Assembly (NCBI GenBank): GCA_951799425.1
Contig: OX637405.1
Location: 27,816,635 to 27,880,634 of the forward strand
From: Ilex aquifolium
Lineage: Eukaryota > Streptophyta > Magnoliopsida > Aquifoliales > Aquifoliaceae
Reading direction: 5' to 3'
Length of the DNA: 64,000 nt
In this document: piece by piece, positions 45,861 to 56,859 of the stretch
How positions within the stretch are numbered: position 1 is the first letter of the stretch
Layout of the letters: each line of letters starts with the position of its first letter
Notes under the pieces: generated by a model
The model's database searches: none
Told to the model about the DNA's origin: nothing
The model's input: the letters and a program-made list of their open reading frames with translations, nothing else
Position numbers and translations under genes: made by a program

Positions 45861-47034
45861 TTAGGGTCATTTGGAAGCCGGTACACTAAATTAGACATAT
45901 CTGTAAAAAAGTACACAAAAAAAATGTGTTGTAAAGAAGTACACTGCTGAGATACAATGACTTAATTGCCCATTTTCTAAAATTTACTTTCCTAAAAACG
46001 GTTTTAGGAATATATCTTAACATTAATTAGGTACACAATGATAAGGCTTAACCGCTGGATTTTAGAAACATTACTTTCCTAAAAACGGTTTTAGGAATAT
46101 ATCTTAAAATTAATTAGGTATACAGTGATAAGGTTTAACAACTAAATTTTAGGAACATTAATTCGCTAAAAGCTTCATTTTTGGAAAATGGTTACCGCTT
46201 CTTCTTCCTATCCAAAAACTACTTCATCTTCTTCGACGAGAAGCCCTAATTCGTTCCTTGAACATCTACATGGTTTCATCTTTGAAAGGAAAATTCTACT
46301 AATTTGCCATTGTAGATGTAAGTTCGTCTGTGTTTCTCGCATAGTGTAACAAAGACAGTGTAACAATACAATGTAACACTGTAACACAGACAGTGTTCAG
46401 TGGTAACAAATTCAAAACAGAGCTAAATTGTTACAATGAAGTTATATGAAAAAATATATGTTTGACAAAATGTAATAGTACAGTGTTTTGTTTAAGTAAA
46501 TTTTTACACCGTTATTGTTTCACTATAAACACATATACATGATGAACTTCGGTTATGGTATTCGCATATAAAAAAACAGTATAATCACCTTTAAAATGAC
46601 AGATATAAATCTAAAGGAGTCATGAATGTAAACCTTGTAATTGCCTAGATTGAATGATAAGGATGAAATAATGTTTCGGACTTGCACTAATAAATTGCTT
46701 CCATGCCGGAGAAGAAGAAGACAACAAATGATACTGTTGCAAATTTTAAAATTCAAACCAACTAATTTATCCTCAAAATAAACGAAAGAATCAAACCTTC
46801 CATTAAATTAGGAGATTTTCAATACATAAATATAATTTGAAAAAAAATTAGTTTCCAAAAATAATCGCATGATTTATGGGAGGACACAAATGTCTAAGGA
46901 AAATTCAAAAATTTCAAATTGTGTACTTGTGCACAATTGAGATATATAATTAATGACTTTCTTACTTTACATTTTTTTCTGTATATTTTTTTACAATTAA
47001 ACTCAATTTAGTGTACCCCTTCCAATTTACACTA
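45861..47034. mobile_element. Inverted-repeat element inside hAT-2, about 1.17 kb
   Basis: The left end reads 'TTGGAAGCCGGTACACTAAA' and the right end reversed 'TTGGAAGGGGTACACTAAAT'. The match continues inward for about 75 bp ('TGTAAAAAAGTACACAAAAA'). Long arms suggest a Mutator-like type, but I could not fix a 9-bp duplication. Inside, an 85-bp tandem pair ('ctaaaaacggttttaggaat') lies at 45985-46157 and a 53-codon plus-strand frame starts at 46188 ('MVTASSSYPKTTSSSSTRSP'). It is unrecognised and probably a gene scrap. Confidence 0.5.
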
Positions 47035-47040
47035 TTTTTT

Positions 47041-47240
47041 TAATAAGTTTGAGTAGATAGTGATGGGTCAAAGATTTGATTTTTTAATAGGTTTGGGTAG
47101 ATAGTGGTGGGCTCAAATTTTTTTTTTGTTTTAAATGGGCTTAGTTTTTTTAATTCTTTTGGGTAGATAATATGGGCCTAACATTTTATCTTTGATTTTT
47201 GGTGGGCACAAATAATATATTATATAAATATATGATATAT
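47041..47240. repeat. Short diverged repeats 'gggtagatagtggtgggc'
   Basis: Three or four loose copies of a unit of about 55 bp with 'tttgggtagata' and 'tgggc' in the subterminal part of hAT-2. Confidence 0.5.
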
Positions 47241-47323
47241 ATACCTAAGTAATAAAAACAAAAATTTTTGAGAGGGGGCACTTGTGCACCCTAGACCATG
47301 CCTCCCTCCGCCCTAGTGGGGGT

Positions 47324-47770
47324 GTAGTGTCTTGGAAAACTTCCAAGTAAATGCATACAAGTTCAGTCTACGATGGAGTTTGAGTTTGTTGCCTTAGAAA
47401 AGGCTGGCATGCAGGCTGAGTGGTTAAGAAACCTCTTAGCAGATATCCCTTTATGGATGAGACCAGTTTCACCTGTGTCTATGCATTATGATTGCCTTGC
47501 AATAGCTAAGGCAAAGAACAAGATCTATAACGGCAAGAATATACATATACGCCTAAAACATAATAGTATGAGATAGCTGTTTAATGATGAGATAATATCC
47601 TTAGACTTTGGGAGGTTATAAATGAATTTTGCCGATCCTTTAACAAAACCACTAGGAAGAAAATTAGTGAATGATACATCGAGGGGGATGAAACTTATGC
47701 CTATACAAGAATCACAAGTGATTGGAACCCGACTTACAGGATTAGAGATCCTAGAAAGTAAGTTCATATG
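47324..47770 (+). pseudogene. Copia RNase H, 3' half, resumed after hAT-2
   Basis: Starts at 'VSWKT' and goes on with 'VEFVALEKAGMQAEWLRNLL' and 'KNKIYNGKNIHIRLKHNSMR', a stop, then 'ADPLTKPLGRKLVND' in another frame. This is the C-terminus of a Copia polyprotein, continuous with the piece ending at 19020. Damaged by stops and a frameshift. Confidence 0.8.
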
Positions 47771-47851
47771 GATAATAACAAGTCATTGAGTGATTTGTAG
47801 TACTATCAAATTTAGTTAATATTAGAAGTCCATTCTTATGGTGTAGATAGT

Positions 47852-48547
47852 TGATGATGCACAAATTGGCTTTGCACACCACCTGTCAAGTATGAATAAT
47901 AAATGTAGTAATTAAAGTAGAGGGAGAGAGAAGACAAGGTTTATAGTGGTTCGGTCAACGTGACCTACGTCCACTTTGAATGGCAAGGGTCGCCGATATT
48001 TTATTAACTCCGGTGTGTAGGGAGAGCAGAGAGTACAAGCTTAGAGATGGAGAAGAGATATGTGATCCGTTGAGTGTGATCTGATCTGCCCCCAAGTGTT
48101 GGTGGGGCTTACAATTTATAGTCGTCTCCTAATAGATTGGGGTGACTTAATAGTAACTAAATAGCTATTGTGGTGGAGCTGGCGACTTCTTCTCAACGGG
48201 CGAGGCAGTTACGGTGCTCTCCATGAGACTCGGTCAAAGGATGAGGTGAGGGGTTGACTCTTTCCAATGCGGCTTAGATGAGGCTCTTGGGATGACCCTT
48301 ACTCCAGGGTGGCGAGGAGGAGACTCTTGGATAACCCTTACTCCAAGGTGGCGAGGAGAAGACTCTTGGATGACCCTTAATCCAAGGTGGCTAGGAGGAG
48401 GCTCTTGGATGACCCTTGCATGCTCCCCTGCTGATGTAGCTCCTCCTAATTAGCTTGACCGGACGTGGACCACTTTGGGCGCTGGATCTCTTGGAGTTGG
48501 GCCCTTGGACTTGTAACATGAGTTGGGCCCTTGGGCTTGGCCCATCA
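47852..48547 (-). repeat. 3' LTR of TRG-1
   Basis: 696 bp, longer than its partner by an extra 'gactcttggatgaccctta'-type repeat. The polypurine tract TTGGGGGGCAAA (minus strand) lies directly inside at 48548-48559. Confidence 0.85.
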
Positions 48548-48589
48548 TTTGCCCCCCAATTCCCTGTGTCCAATGTAACTTTGGAGAGG

Positions 48590-49040
48590 AGGACATTCGG
48601 TTGAGTTTGAATTTCGGCTGAACGCACAACTGGAAAAACTTCGGGAGGCCAAAACATCTGTTTCTAAGCCTTTTTTGGACTTTTAATAACATCAGTCACA
48701 GCCAAAGACTGTGAATCTTGTAGGGCTCGCCGAGAGATTGATTTGATATATTATAAGCCTCATTTCAAGTAAGGGAGCAAAAGTTACGATCAAAATTTCG
48801 AGCAGAGAATTGGGCAAGAGGTTTGGGCGAGCAGGACATTGTTCTGGGCGAGCAAATTTTTTTTTTATAATTAAACTTCGAGAGGCCAAAACAGTTGTTT
48901 CGAGACCTTTTTTGGACTTTTAACAGCACCAGTCATTGCCATATGCAATATGTTTTGTAGGGCTCGTCGAGAGCTTCGATTTGATATATTATAGGTCCCA
49001 TTTGGAGTAACGGAGCAAAAGTTATAGTCAAAATAACGAG
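48590..49040 (-). repeat. Two copies of about 240 bp inside TRG-1
   Basis: Landmarks 'ccttttttggacttttaa', 'gtagggctcg', 'gatttgatatattatag/a' and 'ggagcaaaagttay' occur in the same order at 48640-48800 and 48880-49045. The same pair is present in TRG-2 at 56860-57290. Confidence 0.75.
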
Positions 49041-49420
49041 CAAACAGCTGATTTGGGCGGCCAGGCAGCTGGGTGTGCTGATATGGGCTGTTTTGGCGAG
49101 CAGGCTAGTGCCTTGGGTGAGCCTGGGGCTACCTTGGGTGCTTTGGGCGAGCCTGGGGCTGCCTTGGGCGAGCCTGGAGCTGCCTTAGCGAGCCTAGGCT
49201 ACCTTGGGCGCTTTGGGTGAGCCTGGGGCTGCTTTGGACGAGCCTGGGCTGCCTTGGGCGAGCCTGGGGCTACCTTGGGCGAGCCTGGGGCTGCTTTGGG
49301 CGACCAGGGCGGCCAAACAGCTTGGTACGTTGATCTGAGCGGCCAAGCAGCTAGTTTGGGTGGCCAGGCAGCTAGGTACACTAATCTGAGCGGCCAGGCA
49401 GCTGGGTACACTGATCTAAT
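49040..49420 (-). repeat. Minisatellite 'gggcgagcctggggctgcctt'
   Basis: Roughly ten copies of a 20-30 bp unit with 'gggcgagcctgg', then several of 'gcggccaggcagctgggtac'. It has a counterpart in TRG-2 at 56300-56830. Confidence 0.75.
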
Positions 49421-49549
49421 GTAATCCCTCGGGTTACAGACGACCTAAGTTTCAAGATCCTGCCTAGAAATGGCAAAAATAATGTTATTCTAAACATTAA
49501 AATATTTAACATGATTACCTGGAGAGAGAGGTAGGCTGCTTGCGTGAGA

Positions 49550-49990
49550 GCAAATACAGAGTCTGAGGATTGCTCGTGAGAGAGCTACACCTTTTGAGAC
49601 CGAGCTTTTGGGGACCCCTGAGAGAGCCCCTAAGTTGAAGGTTTAGGCTGCCTGCTTGAGAGCAGAGCAGAGGCCAAACTTTTGACGACCCGCGAGAGAG
49701 CCGCTAAGCTGGAGATATGAGATGCCTGCTTGAGAGCAGTGCAAAGGTAGGCTGCCTGCTTAAGAGCAGAGTAGAGATATGCCAAGCTTTTTGGCGACCC
49801 GCGAGAGAGCCGCTAAGCTGGAGATAGGCTGTCTGCTTAAGAGCAGTGCAGAGATAGGCTGTCTGCTTAAGAACAGAGCAGAGATATGCCAAGCTTTTTT
49901 GGCGACCCGCAAGAGAACCACTAAGCTAGAGATAGGCTGCCTACTTAAGAGCAGTGCAGAGACAGGTCAAGCTCTTGGTGATCTGCGAGA
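49550..49990 (-). repeat. Tandem repeat of about 75-85 bp inside TRG-1
   Basis: The unit contains 'gcctgcttaagagcag', 'gccaagctttt', 'ggcgacccgcgagaga' and 'gctaagctggagatagg', about five copies. Confidence 0.8.
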
Positions 49991-50134
49991 TGATTCACCT
50001 TGCCTGGACCTGTTGATTTCCTCAGCATTCATATATTTTTGAGCTTTTGCCAATAATTCTAGCATGCTCTTCGGTGGGCACTTTATCATTGAGAAAAGGA
50101 AGCTTGATGACCTGAGGCCTCCCAATAAGGCGGT
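49967..50134 (-). pseudogene. TRG-1 gag, C-terminal part after the solo LTR
   Basis: Encodes 'LLGGLRSSSFLFSMIKCPPK' and 'LLAKAQKYMNAEEINRS'. The same segment is continuous with the rest of gag in TRG-2, so the solo LTR divides it here. Confidence 0.75.
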
Positions 50135-51465
50135 TGCTACAACTGTAGAATTGATCACTCAAGTGCAGGTTGTGCGAAGTAATATAATACTCGGAAGTCC
50201 GAGGTCGAACCATATGGAATTGTGAAAAACTTAGAACACAAAGAAAAATAAAAGAAAATTTGTTTTGAAATAATTGTTGTAGAGATTTAGAAAACAATAA
50301 ATTTGGTTTTAAAACAATAATAGAAAATACTAAACCATCGGGTACTCCCTCTCAATTCCATACAATAATGATTGAAGACTCAAAACTTAACTTGAAACAC
50401 AAATCAGATGTCGGTTGATTCAAGTAACAAATCAAGTAAGAAAATCAAATGTTACAATCAAAAGATTATTCAGGAACCTGAATAATCATCCAATTATATT
50501 ATTTTATGAAATAATGATAATTACCTCAAGCGTGGAATAACCAGTTATTTACTCGCAGGGAAATTCAAGCAATCGATGTACATGACACAACGACTCAAGG
50601 ATTTTTACAAAATAAAAACTTTGCTAAAAAAATCAGAAGTTAAATTAACAAAACATCATAAATCATTAAGCACAAAGTCAATAACATTACCGTACTTCAT
50701 TGAGAGGTTCTCCCCTAGCCCTAGCTTAGCCTTTAAGCCAGACATGACGAACTAAAAATAAAAAGATAGAAAAAAGAATAAATAATCTAAATCCTAGTTC
50801 TAATTCTAATTTTTCTCTCAATAGATGAGAGCCCCTATTTATAGTAAAATAAATCCTAGGTACATGTAGAAGATATAAGGTTGGCTTGGGAGAAATTCCT
50901 TTCCAAACAGAAGTCTTTTAAAGTTAAATCCCGTGCATAAATCTTGGGGCCCGCGGGTACAAAATCTGTGCAGACTTCGAGCTTGAATTTTGCATATTTA
51001 GAGGCTGAATCACAAAATTTACGTGATATACTCTTTTGTAGCCCTTGAAGTCTTCTTTCCAGCCCCAAAAAAATAAGGTAAATCGGATATCAGAATCAAA
51101 AGTTATGACCAAAATACTGAAGACATGTCAAATCCTTATCTTCTAGGAAACTTTCCTAATCCAACTTTAAATGAGTTTTCTTCTCACTTAGACTCTTGTA
51201 AGGATTAAATTGCTGATTTATCTTCAAGTCTTCCTATCTCAATCTTGAATCTTCAATCCTTATCAGTTATGATTCTTTCTCTAGTGATTACTTCACTTGC
51301 ATTATCCATTATTACTTTAAATCAACCAATTTACCTGCAAAATAAACAAACAGCTAGAAAAAGTATCAAACTAGAAAAACAAGGAATTTAACACATTTAA
51401 TCACAAATAATATGCAATTAGCCAATCATTAAATATAATAAAATAACACTTTTGATGGTTAAACA
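50135..51465 (-). mobile_element. Solo LTR, Athila-like, inside TRG-1 gag
   Basis: 1,331 bp starting TGCTAC and ending AACA with a perfect 5-bp duplication GCGGT (50130-50134, 51466-51470). 'cactcaagtgcaggttgtgc' followed by 'actcggaagtccgaggtcga' resembles the start of the Athila-2 LTR. There is one copy and no internal region, so the element was lost by recombination between its LTRs. Confidence 0.75.
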
Positions 51466-52418
51466 GCGGTCATGTTGACCTTTTCATCGGGTTCCTCGAC
51501 CTGAAAGACCTCCTCGTTAAAACGAGTGAGGTAGCTCCTTAAGCTCTCATATGGGTCCTGCTTTATGCTAAGTAGGTGGGTGGCAGGTTTCTGGTGGCTA
51601 CATCCTCCAATAAAGTGAGACACAAAGGACATGCTCAGCTCAACAAATGAGCCAATGAAGGCTGGGGAGAGCTTGGTGAACCACTGTCGAGCGGATCCCT
51701 TCAAGGTGGTTGAGAACGCTATGCACATGATTTCGTCGAGAATGTTGTGCAACTGCATTAAGGTCTTGTAGGTTTCGAGATGATCAAGTGGGTCCTTTGT
51801 ACCGTCGAAAGTTTCTACAGATGACATTTTGAACTTTTAGGGAAGTGGATAGTTCGTCACATCTGATATGAAGGGTGTGTCAGTTCGCCTTACCAGGTAA
51901 TCGACGGTTTCGGGCCCTTGTGCCTTCATGGCCTTGAAGACGTCGCCTAACTGATTTTGCACCTCTTTTATTTTTTCATCCCAGTGATTGGGGACTCCTT
52001 TGGAATTATCATAGAAATGACTCCCATGCTCCATGCTTTGGTTTTCACCCTCATCCTCTTGGAAATGAGGGTCTCTACCATAGGGAGCAGGAGCTGGAGG
52101 AAGAGGTGGAGGTCCCTCATGGTGAGCCCCGTTGTGTGTGGCTTCCAAGGAGACTCCCAAGGGTGGGGCGCCCAGATGGGGAGCTCCTTGACGCCCAGGG
52201 CGTGGAGCTCCTATGACTTGAGGTGCTCCTCCTTGTTCGGCGAGCATGAGTTGCAGAATCTGCTGGTTTTGGGCCACAAGCTGCTGCATGGTCTCCAACA
52301 TCTGCTGCTTATTTGGGACAGGAGCATTTAAGACAGGATTGGTTGGTGGAGGAGCAAACTCCTCCTCTCGTGGTGGATTATTCTCAGGTTGATTCATGAA
52401 TCTAGTGGTGATCGCCAT
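51466..52418 (-). pseudogene. TRG-1 gag, N-terminal part
   Basis: From ATG 52416-52418 ('MAITTRFMNQPENNPPREEE') through a proline-rich, glutamine-rich stretch and 'IKEVQNQLGDVFKAM', one in-frame stop (51837-51839; TRG-2 has a glutamine codon there), then the retrotransposon gag core 'ETFDGTKDPLDHLETYKTLM', 'GSARQWFTKLSP' and 'LRSYLTRFNEEV'. Gag forms the particle that packages the RNA. Lacking pol, this family must borrow enzymes from a relative. Confidence 0.82.
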
Positions 52419-52460
52419 AGATTTAACAGAGAAAGTGTTTTAGAAGTGAGAATTTTGTCT

Positions 52461-52481
52461 TTCCCACAGACGACGCCAAAC
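52461..52481 (-). other. Primer-binding site of TRG-1
   Basis: The minus strand reads TTTGGCGTCGTCTGTGGGAA beside the 5' LTR. TRG-2 has GCC for GTC. Common in Tat-like elements; I do not assign the tRNA. Confidence 0.65.
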
Positions 52482-53138
52482 TGATGATGCACAAATTGAT
52501 TTTGCACACCACCTGTCAAGTATAAATAATAAATGCAGTAATTAAAGTAGAGGGAGAGAGAAGACAAGGTTTATAGTGGTTCGGTCAACGTGGCCTACAT
52601 CCACTTTGAATGGCAAGGGTCGCCGGTATTTTATTAACTCCGATGTGTAGGGAGAGCAGAGAGTACAAGCTTAGAGAGGGAGAGGAGATATGTGCTCCAT
52701 TGAGTGTGATCTGATCTGCCCCCCAAGTGTTGGTGGGGCTTACAATTTATAGTCGTCTCCTAACAGATTGTGGCGACTTAATAGTAACTAAATAACTATT
52801 GTGGTGGAGCTGGCGACTTCTTCTCAACGGGCGAGGCAGTTGCGGTGCTCTCCATGAGACTCGATCAAAGGATGAGGTGGGGGGTTGACTCTTTCCAAGG
52901 CGGCTTGGAGGAGGCTCTTGGATGACCCTTACTCCAAGGTGGGGAGGAGGAGACTCTTGAATGACCCTTACTCCAAGGTGGCTAGGAGGAGGCTCTTGAA
53001 TGACCCTTGCATGCTCCCCTGCTGATGTAGCTCCTCCGGATTAGCTTGACCGGGCGTGGACCACTTTGGGCAATGGATCTCTTGGAGTTGGGCCCTTGGG
53101 CTTGTAACATGAGTTGGGCCCTTGGGCTTGGCCCATCA
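52482..53138 (-). repeat. 5' LTR of TRG-1
   Basis: 657 bp. TATA-like 'ACTATAAATTG' on the minus strand at 52742-52752. Confidence 0.85.
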
Positions 53139-53597
53139 ACAGTGAAAACTGCAATGTATAAGGTTGAGTTTAGCTCTTAATGGATCTGTAGCCTAATTTA
53201 GTTTGTGTATTTAATGGCAATATACACTTGATGGATTCACCTATATAAATGTAAAAGTAGGGCTGCTTCCTATGAGAACTTGGGTAGGTTTTGTAGAGCA
53301 TCAATGAATATTTAGGTAGGGTACATGACCTATTTGTACTAACCCGTGATGAACGAACTCAGATTCAGTGTTTAATGTGAGTGATAAGCTTAGTCAGTTT
53401 ATACCAAAAAAAATCTGGTTCATAGAAATTTTATATTTCACCGATTTTTTTGTAAGCTCTAACTTGTTACTCTAAGAGTCAGTTCATAGTCCAAATGGCA
53501 CCGCCACAATGTATTAGATTCTTGTGTTCCCAAACTAATTTTGCTTTATTTTCATAAATGTACATAGTTAAGTTTTATTTTGAAATATGTGGGGGAT
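53139..53597 (+). other. Copia 3' untranslated stretch
   Basis: The Copia relic goes on after TRG-1 to 'atatgtgggggatt' at 53586-53598, the usual polypurine tract of plant Copia elements. Confidence 0.55.
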
Positions 53598-53948
53598 TGT
53601 TATAACTAAGTTATAATTATTTTAAAATACAAAATCCTTTTAAATCAAGTGGTCTAATTTTATTTTTTGATAGAAATTTTGTATCCTATTGATGTCAACC
53701 TATCAAAGCCAACAACCAGTTTAAAGTTTCTTATTCTATAGCACATGGAGCATTAATGCTCTCCATTCCATGCCTTGAAGCATTGGCAGCACTATAATAT
53801 TAATGCATTGTAAATGTTGATCGTTGAACATTGCAGTGCCATAATGTTGCAAAGTGCAATTAGCCGTTGCATTTATAGCCTTACATTTCTAGCCGTTGGA
53901 TTCCTATTGTTTTCTTTTTTCGGTTATTACATAAGGCCACAAGGTTTT
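53598..53948 (+). repeat. Copia 3' LTR, first part
   Basis: Starts 'tgttataactaagttata' directly after the polypurine tract and is cut at 53948 by TRG-2. It resumes at 57933. The 5' partner was not found. Confidence 0.55.
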
Positions 53949-54502
53949 TGATGGGCCAGGCCCAAACAATCCAATACAGGTATAAAGCCCAAAGGAGCCC
54001 AAGATCGTAGAAGACCAAACAGGCCCTAAGTGGTCCAGACCGGTCAAGCTCATTAGGGAGCTACTCCACTAAGGGAGCATCCGAGCAGCTTGGGGGAAGT
54101 CAGCATTCACTCATCATTTGGCTAAGACCTTTGGAGAGCACTCTCTTGCCGGTTGAGAAGAGGAGAGGTCGTCAAACTGTTTAATGCTATTAAGTTGCTA
54201 CAATCCGTTATGACCGTCAAACTACCCATTCAATTACTACGCAGACGACTATAAATTGTAAGCTTCCCCATCACTTGGGGGGCATCTCACAAAGATCAAG
54301 CTCATCTCTCTTCCCTCTTGTAATTCTCTACTCCCCCAACACACCGGAGTTAATAAAATTATCGGCGAACTTAGCCATTGAAAGTGGACGTAGGTCATGT
54401 TGGCCGAACCACTATAAACCTTGTCTTCTCTTTCTCTACTTATTTTACTGCATTTTATACTATTACTTGACTGTGGTGTGCAAACCAATTTGTGCATCAT
54501 CA
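53949..54502 (+). repeat. 5' LTR of TRG-2
   Basis: 554 bp, TG...CA, with the TATA-like 'ACTATAAATTG' at 54248-54258. Confidence 0.88.
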
Positions 54503-54522
54503 GTTTGGCGCCGTCTGTGGGA
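54503..54522 (+). other. Primer-binding site of TRG-2
   Basis: GTTTGGCGCCGTCTGTGGGA directly after the LTR. Confidence 0.7.
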
Positions 54523-54565
54523 ACAACAAAATTCTCACTTCTAAAAAATCTTCTCTGTCAAATCC

Positions 54566-55658
54566 ATGAATCTCCCTGAAGACAATCCTGTGTGAGAAGA
54601 GGAGGTTGCTCCTCCTCCACCCGCTAATCCGGTCCCAAATGCGCAGCAGATGCTGGACACCATGCAACAACTTATAGCCTAGAACCAACAAATTCTACAG
54701 TTGATGCTTGGGCAACAAGGAGGAGCGCAGCCTGGACCTTAAGCTAGGGGAGCTCCACTCCCTGGTCATCAAGAAGCTCCCCCTCCGGGCGCCCCTTTAG
54801 GCGCCCCACCCTTGGGCGCCCAGCCAAGGGGGCCCACCATGAGGGACCTCCTCTTCCAGCCCCTGCTCCTGCTCCCCATGGTGGAGACCCTCCTCTCCAA
54901 GAGGATGAGTGTGAAAACCAAAGCATGGAGAATGAGAGTCATTTCCGTGGTAATTCCAGAGGACCTCCTCCCAATCAGTGGAATGAAAAAATTAAGGAAG
55001 TGCAGAATCAGCTGAGTGATGTCTTCAACGCCATGAAGGCACAGGGACCCGAAACAGTGGACTATCTGGTAAGTCGAACGGATACACCTTTCAAACCTGA
55101 CGTGGCAAACTATCCACTTCCTCAGAAATTCAAGATGTCATCCGTCGAGACCTTTGACGGTAAGAAGGATCCGCTGGACCACCTTGAAACCTTTAAGACT
55201 TTGATGCAGCTGCACAACATCCCGGACGAATCATGTGTAGAGCGTTTCCAACCACCTTGAAGGGATCTGCTCGACAATGGTTCTCCAAGCTCTCCCCAGC
55301 CTCCATTGGCTCATTTGTTGAGCTAAGCAGGTCCTTCGTATCACACTTTATTGGAGGACGCCGCCACCAGAAGCCTGCCACCCACCTGCTCAGCATAAAG
55401 CAGGACCGAGATGAGAGCTTAAGGAGTTACCTCACTCATTTTAACGAGGAGGTCCTTCAGGTCGAGGAGCCCGATGAAAAGGTCAGCATGACCGCCTTCC
55501 TGGGAGGCCTCCGGTCATCAAGCTTCCTTTTCTCAGTGATGAAGCGTCCACCAAAGAGCATGCCAGAACTATTGGCAAAAGCTCAAAAATATATGAACGC
55601 TGAGGAAATCAACGGGTCCAGGCGAGATGAATCATCTCGCGGATCGCCAAAAACTTGA
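54566..55658 (+). pseudogene. TRG-2 gag, decayed
   Basis: ATG at 54566 ('MNLPEDNPV', stop), further stops in the glutamine-rich part ('MLDTMQQLIA', stop), then a shift to the frame giving 'WNEKIKEVQNQLSDVFNAMK', 'ETFDGKKDPLDHLETFKTLM', another shift near 55230, and 'GSARQWFSKLSPASIGSFVE', 'LRSYLTHFNEEVLQVEEPDE', 'AFLGGLRSSSFLFSVMK', ending at 55656-55658. It is colinear with TRG-1 gag. It cannot be translated as one protein. Confidence 0.82.
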
Positions 55659-55660
55659 CC

Positions 55661-56110
55661 TGTCTCTGCACTGTTCTCAAATAGGCAGCCCATCTCTAGC
55701 TTAACGGCTCTCTCGCGGGTCTCCAAAAAAGCTTGGTCTATCCCTGCACTGCTCTGAAGCAGGCAGCCTATCTCCAGCTTAGCGGCTCTCTTGCGGGTCG
55801 CCAAAAAAGCTTGGTCTATCTCTGCACTGTTCTCAAACAGATAGCCTATCTCCAGCTGAGCAGGCTCTCTCGCGGGACGCCAAAAGCTTAGCCTCTGCAC
55901 TGCTCTCAAGCAGGCAGCCTATATCTCCAGCTGAGCAGGCTCTCTCGCGGGACGCCAAAAGCTTAGCCCCTGCACTGCTCTGAAGCAGGCAGCCGATCTC
56001 CAGCTTAGCGGCTCTCACACGGGTCGCCAAAAAAGTTTGGCCTATCTCTGCTCTGCTCTCAAGCAAGGAGCCTAAACCTCCAACTTAGGGGCTCTCTCAT
56101 GGGTCGCCCA
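55661..56110 (+). repeat. Tandem repeat of about 75-80 bp inside TRG-2
   Basis: About six units, each with 'tctgcactgctct', 'agcaggcagccta', 'ctccagctta/gagc' and 'cgggtcgccaaaa'. Reverse counterpart of 49550-49990. Confidence 0.82.
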
Positions 56111-56299
56111 AAAGCTCGGTCTCAAAAGGTGTAGCTCTCCCACGAGCAATCCTCAGATTTTGTCTTTGCTCTCACGCAAGCAGTCTACCTCTCTCTCCAG
56201 GTAATCATGTTAAATATTTTAATGTTTGAAATAGCATTATTTTTGCCATATCTAGGCAGGATTTTGAAACTCAGGTCGTCTGTAACCCGAGGGACTACA

Positions 56300-56830
56300 T
56301 TAGATCAGCTGCCTGGCCGCTCAGATCAACGTACCAAGCTGCCTGGCCACCCAAATAAGCCGTCTGGCCGCCCAGAACAGTCTCTGCACGCCCGTCTCTA
56401 CGAGCCTGCACGCCAAAACTGCTCGAATCAACGCCTAAGGCTAGGCACCCAACTGTCGCCTCCCTCACGCGGACGACGAGCTCGCCTAGACTGTCCAGTT
56501 CAGCGCCTAAATTGGCACCCAGATAGTTCCCTGTACGCCCAGCGTGCAGGCCAACACGCGTGAAGACTCGAACAACCCCCTCACCCATTGCGCGGACTGT
56601 AGCAGCGCAGCAGGCTGCTCACCCAGGCTGCCCAGCACAGCAGGCAACTCGCCCAAGCTGCCCAGCGCAGCAGGATGCTCGCCCAAGGTGTCCAAGGGGC
56701 TGGCCTACTCACCCAAGGTGCTGGTCTGCTTGCCCAAGGCGCCCCAGGGAGTTGGTCTGCTCGCCCAAGGCGTCCAGGGGGCTGGCCTGCTCACCAAGGC
56801 GCCCAAGGGGCCGGCCTGCTCGCCCAAAAC
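56300..56830 (+). repeat. Minisatellite of TRG-2
   Basis: First 'gctgcctggccgctcagatc' words, then about ten 'ctgctcgcccaaggcg' words, matching in reverse the block at 49040-49420. Confidence 0.7.
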
Positions 56831-56859
56831 AGTGTTGCTCACCTAAAACACGCGCTGCT

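Larger units (their letters stand above)
19021..47315 (-). mobile_element. hAT transposon (hAT-2), about 4.3 kb, split by the Athila nest
   Basis: The left end starts CAGGGGTGGAGCCAGGA and the right end reversed starts TAGGGCGGAGGGAGGCA. The 8-bp duplication GTGGGGGT is perfect on both sides (19013-19020 and 47316-47323). Removing it rejoins Copia RNase H across 'LGGG' and 'VSWK'. Own DNA is 19021-21272 and 45243-47315; the rest is a retrotransposon nest. The transposase relic lies at the left on the minus strand. The right arm contains GA microsatellites and a further inverted-repeat element. Confidence 0.88.
47852..53138 (-). mobile_element. Gag-only Tat-like LTR retrotransposon (TRG-1), minus strand
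   Basis: LTRs 47852-48547 and 52482-53138 (TG...CA) lie between ATAGT (47847-47851) and ACAGT (53139-53143), a 5-bp duplication with one change. On the minus strand: 5' LTR, primer site, gag, then repeat blocks, polypurine tract, 3' LTR. No protease, reverse transcriptase or integrase. Gag is interrupted by a solo LTR. The LTRs have drifted and differ by small indels, so it is older than the Athila elements. Confidence 0.85.

Noticed and set aside
45580..45889. Plus-strand frames with 'ERERERER' repeats
   Set aside because: Translation of a GA microsatellite.
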